Positions 1 to 5,538 of a stretch of 5,538 nucleotides of DNA are shown here, piece by piece; the stretch's first letter is position 1, and every line of letters begins with the position of its first letter. This DNA is from Microcaldota archaeon. Lineage in GTDB: Archaea > Micrarchaeota > Micrarchaeia > Norongarragalinales > UBA8480. The stretch is from contig JAHFHN010000062.1 of NCBI GenBank assembly GCA_023246885.1, forward strand, positions 1 through 5,538, written 5' to 3'. The position numbers were made by a program, and so were the translations under genes. A model generated the notes under the pieces. That model was not told where the DNA came from, did not search any database, and saw nothing but the letters and a program-made list of their open reading frames with translations.

Positions 1-172
1 CATAATATTCAGATAAAACAACTTCATCAGCTTCATTAGTTTGTAATTTTTGTATAACGTCGCGCATCACTTGCGGATAAGCAGCTAAGTCAGGCGAAAC
101 ACTAGCGCCTTTATAGTCAATTATAAGCAATCGCTTGTTTCCTTCTTGCTTTACAACAAATTCGCCAACCAT
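1..172 (-). CDS. Unrecognised protein, N-terminal fragment (57 codons, runs off the window)
   Basis: An open frame starts at the ATG at 172-170 and continues without a stop to base 1. It gives 57 residues beginning MVGEFVVKQEGNKRLLIIDY and ending in ..DEVVLSEYY. The start region alternates short hydrophobic stretches with charged ones (EFVVKQEGNK, RLLIIDYKGA), as in a soluble beta-strand-rich domain. A likely helix follows (PQVMRDVIQKLQ), then another strand (EVVLSEYY). There is no signal peptide, membrane segment or cysteine, so the protein is probably cytoplasmic. It lies 43 bases downstream of the ACT-domain gene on the same strand and could be the third gene of that operon or have its own promoter. 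I do not recognise the family with confidence. The start vaguely recalls the N-terminal extension of some archaeal secretion-type ATPases, but no catalytic motif is in view, so I assign no function. Confidence 0.7.
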   Translation of the reverse strand, partial: MVGEFVVKQEGNKRLLIIDYKGASVSPDLAAYPQVMRDVIQKLQTNEADEVVLSEYY

Positions 173-181
173 TTAAATATC

Positions 182-192
182 AAAAAAAGAAC
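182..192 (-). terminator. T-rich run, possible archaeal terminator after the ACT gene
   Basis: Read on the minus strand, the spacer between the ACT stop codon (216) and the next start (172) holds TTCTTTTTTT, with seven consecutive T at 188-182. Archaeal transcription often ends at such T-runs without a stem-loop, so this may end or attenuate the leuS-ACT transcript. It lies only about 10 bases before the next ATG, so it may instead sit in the leader of that gene. No hairpin was seen. Confidence 0.35.
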
Positions 193-215
193 GTGTCAGA
201 AGTATTTAATCGCTT

Positions 216-611
216 TTATTTGTGCTTCGTTTTGAATCCAACTTTCTTCAATGCGTTTACTGCATGAGTTAAGTTTTCCTCTGGCACTAAAAAGTAGTCT
301 TTTGAAAAAGTTGAAATGCATAATACGATTGATCCAGCAGCCGCGATTGTGCTTGTCACTTTTGCGTTTAATCCTTTAGATGCAAACGGTGCGATCGTCT
401 GCACTTCAAGCAACTTGAACCACTTAACTGACTTTAGAAATTTAGTTCGCTTTACATTGGCTTCTTCGGTTATAATTGTTATTTCGTCTTTGTCTTGGCT
501 TATCAAAAAATGTCCTTTCATTGCTGGAACTTTTCTAACTTTCAAATAAGCAAACCGTTTACTGTGGACGACCAAAGCGCTGTTCTTAATAATATGATAA
601 AGCGAAGTCAT
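216..611 (-). CDS. ACT-domain protein, COG3603/ACT_7 (CASTOR-like) type
   Basis: This is a 131-residue soluble protein that matches the small paired-ACT family COG3603, which is about this length. After a short N-terminal segment, residues 34-50 (HFLISQDKDEITIITEE) correspond to the family block usually seen as F.S.T...DE.SIV..E. Residues 61-73 (SVKWFKLLEVQTI) correspond to the GW..L.v.G block. Residues 79-101 (start KGLNAKVTSTIA) and 100-108 (STFSKDYFLV) correspond to the GilA.l...La.agIsif.iSTy.TDyilV block. A final helix follows (LTHAVNALKKVGF). ACT domains typically bind amino acids to regulate enzymes or transcription; the ligand and partner here are unknown. The ATG lies 3 bases after the leuS stop, so it is very likely co-transcribed with leuS and perhaps translationally coupled to it. 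Only a weak GGAA element precedes the start. Family assignment is fairly secure; the specific role is inference. Confidence 0.85.
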   Translation of the reverse strand: MTSLYHIIKNSALVVHSKRFAYLKVRKVPAMKGHFLISQDKDEITIITEEANVKRTKFLKSVKWFKLLEVQTIAPFASKGLNAKVTSTIAAAGSIVLCISTFSKDYFLVPEENLTHAVNALKKVGFKTKHK

Positions 612-614
612 AGA

Positions 615-3464
615 TTATTCCAACAAAATACTTGGCTTTAATGGTGCTGCTCTTTCTTTTTTCTCGTTTTTGCTGTCCTCTTCTTTTTCTATTGTTATAT
701 CCAGCGAAAGTTCTCTTTTGAGGAATTCTTTTGCTTCTGTCAATGCAAGATTTTCGTCAATTTTTTCCACATGCCTTTCTTTCAATGCGTAAAAATTCTT
801 CTCCAAATACTTTTGTAAATCCCCAGAAACTTTTGCATCTTCCAACTTATCATGCTTCAATGCAGCTAAAACTTCCTTCCATTTAATTTCACTTGCTACG
901 ATGAGCGTGCACTTGGCTACCTTTCTGCCTTTTCGTGTAATTAATTCCTTAATATTTTTTACGTCGTCGAAAACGTTTTTCACAAACTCTTCGCGCTGTT
1001 CAATACTGGAATTGATTAATTTCTCTTCAACAGCTGGCCAGTGCGAGGAGCTTGCAAATTCTTTTTCACCGGTTTTCTCCCACAACTCTTCACTCAAATG
1101 TGGCATAACTGGATTTAGCATTAAGATCCATTTGTTGCAAATGTGCTTGGCTGCAGTTGCCTTTTCTTCATCGCTTGCCCTGCGTGCAAAATAATCCCAA
1201 TCATTTGAAATCCCATAAACAACACTTTGTGCATATTGACGCACTTCAAAACTTTCAATACTTGCCGTGCTATTCTTTAAACTATTTTCAAATTTACTAA
1301 TTATCCACGCGGTTAGCCCAGTTTCTTTTTTGGTTTTTCTACTGCTAAGCTCAATCATTTGCTCAATTGTGTTATATAGCCGAGTAACGCTTTTGCGTGA
1401 GTTCTCAACATCCTTTTTACGAAAGTCAAGCACGCTTGCAAAATCAGCTGTTGCAACCGAATACATGCGATAGAGGTCTGCAAAGTAATTCCTACGAATA
1501 TCGTCAAGTGTAACAACATTTCCTTTGCTTTTGCTCATCTTTGTCCCTTCACTAATGAGTAATTCATTTACGGTGATTGCTTTTGGCCAGTATTTTTCTT
1601 CAAAAATAGCAGTGTGGGCAAAAATGTAAAACGACAAGTGATTAGTAATGTGTGCGATTGCAGTGTGCCGTTGGTCACAAGGGTACCAGTACTCAAACTG
1701 TTTTTTGATTGCATCAAGGTCAGTGGGCTTACATTTGATTTTCTTTGCTATTTCGTCGGCATTACCTTTAGCAAGAAAAACGTAGTCAAAAAATTCAGGA
1801 ATAAGTTGCGATGGTTTCAACTTGAGGTGGCGTATTTCCTTTATTATAGTATAAAACGCAGGATAGATCGTTGAATCAGAAAGTGACTCAATTATCCATT
1901 CGTTTGCAAATGGTAATTGAGTGCCTAAACCCCGACGGCGAGCGCATGGTCGCTTGTCAAGCCAAGCAAAAGTATCTTCAAATTGTTTTCTGAAATTCGG
2001 AGGATAAACGCTCATTTTTTTCAATGCATTTCGTGATTTTTCTTTCCATCCTTTTGCGTTGAAATCCAAAAACCATTGATCCTTCATCACAGCTGCAACA
2101 ACTTTACCATTACACCTGCATTTAGCTGAACGAGATGTTTCGTAAATATGATATCCTTTACCGATTTTTTCTAGCCACTCGCCCATTTTTTCTTTAGCGT
2201 CTTCGTCACTTAACCCATTGAATTCGCCGCTGTTTACAACTTTTCCGCCGTAAAATTCATCTTTGTAAAGTTGCTTTGTAATTTTGTTCAACACATCTGC
2301 TTGCTTTGTGGTTTTTACATTATACTTAGTTACGAGGTCAAGTGCCGGAAATTCAGAATAACCTTCAGTGCGCAAAACAGAAATCAACTTAATTGCATTC
2401 GCTTTTTCCTTTAAGCCAGGATACTTTGCTAGTGTTTTTTCATCACGTTTTAACTCTTCAATTGCAACTAAATCAAACGGCGCATGCGCTGGAACAGAAT
2501 GCACTACGCCCGTGCCATTATCTTCTGAAACAAATTCAGCTGGAAGAACTGGCACAACCAATCCCGTTGGTGTTGTTACGCTTTTTGCAACAAATTCTTT
2601 TCCATAAATTTCTTTTTTGATTGTCAGCTCTACATTTTGTAGTTTTAATTTTTCAACTGCTTGCTTTGCAATAATCCAAGTTTCTTTTTTTCCATTTAAT
2701 GTCAATTCAATTTCAACGTAAAGCGCCTCGGGTTTTACAAATACGTTTGTAATTCCATAAGCGGTATCTGGACGAAGAGTTGCACTCACTAGAAATCTCT
2801 TGTCTGGCAATTGAAATTTAACTGCGGTAAATTTCTGCACTTCAACTGGTTCAGTGTCAGCGTCTTGAATATCGTCTTCGCCAACTGCGTTCTTATCATT
2901 TATACAATAGAGTATTGGGTAACCTGCTTGTGTTAAGTATCCTTTTTCTTTGTACTTGTGAAATTGCCAAGTTACAAATGCGTTATATTCTTTATCGCCT
3001 GTTGTAAATTGTCGGGATAAATCAAGAGAAAACCCCATTGACTTAAAGTCAAAAACCATCTTGCTGGAAAAATAGTTAACGAGGTTCCACGACTCCTTAA
3101 AACTCTGTACAATTTCGGGAACCTTTGTCTTGTCGTCTTCGTAAATTGACACGTAGCTTTCGAAAAGTTTAATCGTTGCTTCATCTCCAGCTGCGATTTT
3201 TCCACTAACTGCAAGTACGGGCGTGCCGGTTATGTGAAATGCAATTGGCCACAAGACATTAAAGCCATTCATTCGTTTGAATCGAGCAATTATATCTCCA
3301 TTTACGTATGTGCGGCCGTGTCCGGCATGTAAGGGACCTGAAACATACGGATACGGCACAGTGAAGAAAAATTTCTTTTTCCCTTTTTCAGCTTTTGGCT
3401 CGAAAACCTTTTCGCTGTACCATTTCTCTTGCCATTTATTTTCAATTTGTTTGAAATCAACCAT
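615..3464 (-). CDS. leuS: Leucyl-tRNA synthetase, archaeal/cytosolic type, full length
   Basis: Cytoplasmic class Ia synthetase that joins leucine to tRNA-Leu using ATP; 949 residues, close to usual archaeal LeuRS length. Numbering from the ATG at 3464: the HIGH signature is HAGH at 46-49, within a typical YPYVSGPLHAGHGRTY context. The inserted CP1 editing domain shows the threonine-rich-type block TLRPDTAYG (229-237) and GTGVVHSVPAHAPFD ending in Asp331, the residue that anchors the amino group of mischarged amino acids in this family. A CRCNG cysteine pair precedes DQWFL. The catalytic core continues with WLDKRPCARRRGLGTQL (Cys at 507) and ESLSDSTIY. KMSKS is at 642-646. An anticodon-binding helical domain and the archaeal C-terminal domain follow. 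The tail AAPLKPSILLE resembles the conserved archaeal end that contacts the long arm of tRNA-Leu, so the gene is intact. An in-frame GTG at 3479 would add five residues (VYQT plus the initiator), but the ATG start gives the family-like MVDFKQIENKW and fits the TATA box spacing. Confidence 0.97.
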   Translation of the reverse strand: MVDFKQIENKWQEKWYSEKVFEPKAEKGKKKFFFTVPYPYVSGPLHAGHGRTYVNGDIIARFKRMNGFNVLWPIAFHITGTPVLAVSGKIAAGDEATIKLFESYVSIYEDDKTKVPEIVQSFKESWNLVNYFSSKMVFDFKSMGFSLDLSRQFTTGDKEYNAFVTWQFHKYKEKGYLTQAGYPILYCINDKNAVGEDDIQDADTEPVEVQKFTAVKFQLPDKRFLVSATLRPDTAYGITNVFVKPEALYVEIELTLNGKKETWIIAKQAVEKLKLQNVELTIKKEIYGKEFVAKSVTTPTGLVVPVLPAEFVSEDNGTGVVHSVPAHAPFDLVAIEELKRDEKTLAKYPGLKEKANAIKLISVLRTEGYSEFPALDLVTKYNVKTTKQADVLNKITKQLYKDEFYGGKVVNSGEFNGLSDEDAKEKMGEWLEKIGKGYHIYETSRSAKCRCNGKVVAAVMKDQWFLDFNAKGWKEKSRNALKKMSVYPPNFRKQFEDTFAWLDKRPCARRRGLGTQLPFANEWIIESLSDSTIYPAFYTIIKEIRHLKLKPSQLIPEFFDYVFLAKGNADEIAKKIKCKPTDLDAIKKQFEYWYPCDQRHTAIAHITNHLSFYIFAHTAIFEEKYWPKAITVNELLISEGTKMSKSKGNVVTLDDIRRNYFADLYRMYSVATADFASVLDFRKKDVENSRKSVTRLYNTIEQMIELSSRKTKKETGLTAWIISKFENSLKNSTASIESFEVRQYAQSVVYGISNDWDYFARRASDEEKATAAKHICNKWILMLNPVMPHLSEELWEKTGEKEFASSSHWPAVEEKLINSSIEQREEFVKNVFDDVKNIKELITRKGRKVAKCTLIVASEIKWKEVLAALKHDKLEDAKVSGDLQKYLEKNFYALKERHVEKIDENLALTEAKEFLKRELSLDITIEKEEDSKNEKKERAAPLKPSILLE

Positions 3465-3487
3465 TGTCTGATAAACCACACTCTAAG

Positions 3488-3495
3488 TTAATAAA
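3488..3495 (-). promoter_or_regulatory. TATA-like box A for leuS, spaced for a leaderless transcript
   Basis: On the minus strand the spacer reads TTTATTAA, centred about 27 bases before the leuS ATG at 3464. Archaeal TATA boxes are centred about 26-27 bases before the transcription start, so this would begin the message at or next to the ATG, in keeping with the absence of a Shine-Dalgarno sequence. No clear purine-rich BRE was identified beyond the adjacent TTTCG. It would not suit the alternative GTG at 3479, which would then lie upstream of the transcript. Confidence 0.5.
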
Positions 3496-3527
3496 CGAAA
3501 ACTACGAGTATAACCATCAGGATAAAC

Positions 3528-4031
3528 ATGGTTAAAAAAACCACGCATCGAAGACAAGTTAGAGAAGCAGCGAAGCAAGTTGGTCAATTTATTCTTGATA
3601 CTGCAATAATAGCGGTTCCGCTTTACTTGCTGTTTTCAGCCACAACTATTCTCCACCAAATCGCAGCGCAGCTATCGCAATTCTTGCTATCTTTGCTCGG
3701 TAAAGCGGCTATAATTACCAGCCAAAATGGCGTGCCACATTTAATTATGTACAACCTTGACGCAGAAATAAACAACTTATGCTCAGGTGGTCTTGAACTA
3801 GCATTGTTAATCGGGTTTATTGCCGCTAGTCGAGACAAAACAGTTAAACAACGAATAAAAGGAATCGTTGCGGGTTTATTGTTTTTTATATTGTTCAATG
3901 CAAGTCGAATTGCTTTTACAATGAACAGTTTTGGCACGCCGTGGTTTGAGCCATTACACGAAGCGCTTTTCCGCGTGGTGCTGATAATCGGGCTAGTTAC
4001 CTACTATACAATTTGGTACTATTTTGAATGA
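3528..4031 (+). CDS. Archaeosortase/exosortase family membrane transpeptidase
   Basis: This is a 167-residue integral membrane protein. After a basic cytoplasmic N-terminus (KKTTHRR), hydrophobic segments lie at about 22-43, 47-64 (weaker), 87-100, 112-130 and 146-165. It carries the signature of the archaeosortase/exosortase superfamily: Cys85 in NNLCSGGLE, Arg127 in FNASRIAF and His144 in EPLHEALFR, each at a membrane-helix edge. In that family the Cys is the proposed nucleophile that cuts a C-terminal sorting signal (short motif, hydrophobic helix, basic tail) from secreted proteins and moves the new C-terminus to another molecule, such as a lipid. It is at the short end for the family, and I cannot name a subfamily. 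No upstream in-frame start exists before a TAA at 3492-3494. A weak AGGAT lies 4 bases before the ATG. It is divergent from leuS and followed 40 bases later by a gene for a membrane-anchored cysteine-rich protein, a possible substrate or partner. Confidence 0.85.
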   Translation: MVKKTTHRRQVREAAKQVGQFILDTAIIAVPLYLLFSATTILHQIAAQLSQFLLSLLGKAAIITSQNGVPHLIMYNLDAEINNLCSGGLELALLIGFIAASRDKTVKQRIKGIVAGLLFFILFNASRIAFTMNSFGTPWFEPLHEALFRVVLIIGLVTYYTIWYYFE

Positions 4032-4044
4032 AATTCCAAACCAC

Positions 4045-4052
4045 TTTATATT
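4045..4052 (+). promoter_or_regulatory. Weak TATA-like element before the cysteine-rich protein gene
   Basis: TTTATATT lies in the 40-base spacer, centred about 23-24 bases before the ATG at 4072. This is slightly close for a leaderless archaeal promoter (26-27 expected), but no Shine-Dalgarno sequence precedes this ATG, so separate leaderless transcription is possible. The alternative is simple read-through from the archaeosortase gene. Confidence 0.25.
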
Positions 4053-4071
4053 CGAGTTGCTTTTTACATTT

Positions 4072-5538
4072 ATGTTATTTCGCCGCCTCTTTTCAGAACT
4101 AAAAAATACATTTTTGTGCAAAAGCAAAAGAGCGTTTATTGCAGCGCCGTTAATTGGTACGATTATTTTCATCACTGCGCTTGTGTTTGTTGTTAATGTA
4201 GATAAGAGCGAGAGTAACGCGATTACGCAGGTTTCACAAGAGGCATACCACAATCGAATCACTGCGATTGTAGAGCTATATCGTCTAGATGCTGGTTCGC
4301 TTTTTAAAGAAGATGTCAAAGCAGTAATTGAACAAGCACTTACAAGCGAATGCTGGAACTTATTCGACATACAAGTAAACAACGCTCCAACTGATTCGCC
4401 TGAACAAAAACAATTGAATTACAAGCAAGCTCGCTTTGACCGATGCCAAAACATTAAGCAAACCGTTTATACAATTATCTGCTCAAACACAGGAGAAGCA
4501 GCTGATTCCGCGTGCATCAACTCATGCAATACGCCCGCTGGCCTAGATACAAATTGTTTGCGTACATGCGGTGGCGGCACACGCCAATATGGTTTACAAA
4601 ACTTTCTTGCTAATATAAATCAAGAGTTTAACTTTGAAGGGATGACGCTATCGCCAAGTAACGCTGAAAAATTTCAAGAGTTCTTTTCACCGCGACAAGC
4701 AGATGGCCACGCTGACATAACGCGCTATATTTCTAATTGCCGCAATTTGTTAAAAAGCGTTACAATTGATTGCTCTGCTTTTGCCGAAGGAAACTTACAG
4801 TGTTGCAAAGATGATGTAGCGCTTGGCTCAACTTGCCCCAGAGAAAAAATTATTCCTGGCTGCGAAACTGGAATATTCTATGTAGACTTAGCTCCAGGAA
4901 ACCCACAAGTTTTCGAAAGTTTACCTCGCATACAAGTTAAAGATGATGACGGTAATTACCTGCGCGCAGGTGCGCTTGGGGATGCAAACGAGTTGCTAAT
5001 TCCAATCAACTTCCCGTTGTTCAGATATCTGGATACGTCATTCAATGCATATAGGTTCCTTGCATATGGGGATCAAGTGGGAATTCCTGACCAAGATAAA
5101 GAGGGGGTATTAGATGGAATATGCCGCGCTCCTGAAGCTATTTGTACTGACGCGCCCAGGTTACGCGAAAGTTTCGCATTCAGAGGCTCAAGTGGAATAA
5201 CGCGTGAGGATTCGCCAGATACAAAACCAAGACTTGGCGAATTGTTTTACCAACATGTTTTTCTAAATGCATTTCAAAAAGCACTTCCAAATGACATCGA
5301 TGTACAAGTGCTAAATTCAGTGTTGCAACCAGTTGGAATTTGTTCAAAAAGCGGCGGTTCATTAACCTGCGAACCAGCTGCAAGAACCGAAATTGAAAAT
5401 GCTGTCAGCCAATCTGCAAATATTTTCCTCGCAACCCCTGAATTTTATCCTTACTTTGGGCCAGACGCACAATTGCGCATTCACATGAAACTACTTGATC
5501 GTAACCCAACTTTTCGCGTTAACCCAAATACAGACAAT
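4072..5538 (+). CDS. Membrane-anchored cysteine-rich extracytoplasmic protein, 5' part (489 codons, runs off the window)
   Basis: The frame is open from the ATG at 4072 to the window end with no stop. The N-terminus is a basic cytoplasmic stretch (MLFRRLFSELKN..CKSKR), followed by one strong membrane segment at about 21-43 (AFIAAPLIGTIIFITALVFV). The remaining 445 or more residues are polar and probably outside the cell. A likely helix follows the membrane segment (about 46-91), as in pilin-like or tethered surface proteins. Seventeen cysteines lie after the membrane segment, at 94, 125, 137, 148, 152, 162, 166, 223, 234, 244, 245, 255, 264, 351, 358, 424 and 433, suggesting a disulfide-stabilised fold. 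The KR-A step before the hydrophobic stretch slightly recalls a class III (prepilin) signal, but there is no glutamate at +5, so an uncleaved anchor is more likely. I do not recognise a named family. It follows the archaeosortase gene by 40 bases and is probably co-expressed. The C-terminus is outside the window. Confidence 0.85.
   Translation, partial: MLFRRLFSELKNTFLCKSKRAFIAAPLIGTIIFITALVFVVNVDKSESNAITQVSQEAYHNRITAIVELYRLDAGSLFKEDVKAVIEQALTSECWNLFDIQVNNAPTDSPEQKQLNYKQARFDRCQNIKQTVYTIICSNTGEAADSACINSCNTPAGLDTNCLRTCGGGTRQYGLQNFLANINQEFNFEGMTLSPSNAEKFQEFFSPRQADGHADITRYISNCRNLLKSVTIDCSAFAEGNLQCCKDDVALGSTCPREKIIPGCETGIFYVDLAPGNPQVFESLPRIQVKDDDGNYLRAGALGDANELLIPINFPLFRYLDTSFNAYRFLAYGDQVGIPDQDKEGVLDGICRAPEAICTDAPRLRESFAFRGSSGITREDSPDTKPRLGELFYQHVFLNAFQKALPNDIDVQVLNSVLQPVGICSKSGGSLTCEPAARTEIENAVSQSANIFLATPEFYPYFGPDAQLRIHMKLLDRNPTFRVNPNTDN

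Noticed and set aside
316..549. Plus-strand open frame of 77 codons
   Set aside because: It lies wholly antisense to the ACT-domain gene, whose frame carries conserved family motifs.
901..2620. Several plus-strand open frames of about 68-97 codons across this span
   Set aside because: All are antisense to leuS, overlap its conserved motifs and have low-complexity Phe/Ser/Leu-rich translations typical of shadow frames.
2972..3214. Minus-strand 80-codon frame inside leuS
   Set aside because: It is an out-of-frame shadow of leuS. The leuS frame runs unbroken with conserved residues through this region.
3623..3937. Minus-strand 104-codon frame
   Set aside because: It is antisense to the archaeosortase gene, whose catalytic triad and membrane pattern support the plus strand.
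4028..4102. 24-codon frame starting MKFQTTLYSS, whose ATGA overlaps the archaeosortase stop
   Set aside because: The ATGA overlap resembles translational coupling, but the frame is very short, runs into the start of the well-supported gene at 4072 in another frame, and has no recognisable peptide character. It is most likely chance.
4111..4200. Class III (prepilin-type) signal at the KR-A junction of the cysteine-rich protein
   Set aside because: The basic-then-hydrophobic pattern is suggestive, but there is no glutamate at +5 and the hydrophobic stretch fits an ordinary N-terminal anchor as well or better.
3993..4382. Minus-strand 129-codon frame
   Set aside because: It spans the spacer and the start of the cysteine-rich gene on the opposite strand. 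The plus frame has a coherent anchor and runs open for 489 codons, so the minus frame is a shadow.
5180..5383. Minus-strand 67-codon frame
   Set aside because: It is antisense to the cysteine-rich protein gene and has no recognisable features.

Overview
The window looks like a chromosomal segment of an archaeon. The leucyl-tRNA synthetase is of the archaeal/eukaryotic type, a neighbouring gene carries an archaeosortase/exosortase active site, and the start sites lack strong Shine-Dalgarno sequences while at least one has a TATA-like box at about the spacing expected for a leaderless archaeal message. The DNA is AT-rich with very short spacers. I suspect an uncultivated small-genome lineage (DPANN-like), but that is an impression from style and gene content, not something the sequence proves.

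The layout is two divergent blocks that part at a 63-base spacer (3465-3527). Leftward (minus strand): leuS (3464 to 615), then after 3 bases a 131-residue ACT-domain protein of the COG3603/ACT_7 type (611 to 216), then after 43 bases with a T-run the first 57 codons of an unrecognised gene that leaves the window at base 1. leuS and the ACT gene almost certainly share a transcript.

Rightward (plus strand): a 167-residue polytopic membrane protein (3528-4031) with the Cys / Asn-x-x-Arg / His signature of the archaeosortase/exosortase transpeptidases. After 40 bases comes a gene (4072 to beyond 5538) for a large protein with one N-terminal membrane anchor and a long, probably extracytoplasmic, cysteine-rich region of at least 445 residues. 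The second gene is open to the window edge, so its C-terminus, where a sorting signal could lie, is not visible.

The left block is housekeeping: tRNA-Leu charging plus a probable amino-acid-binding ACT protein. The right block is the more interesting part, a small cell-surface module in which a protein-sorting transpeptidase is followed by a disulfide-rich surface protein. Whether the two act together cannot be decided from this window. No RNA genes, CRISPR arrays, insertion sequences or long repeats were seen, and no stretch over 300 bases lacks a gene.
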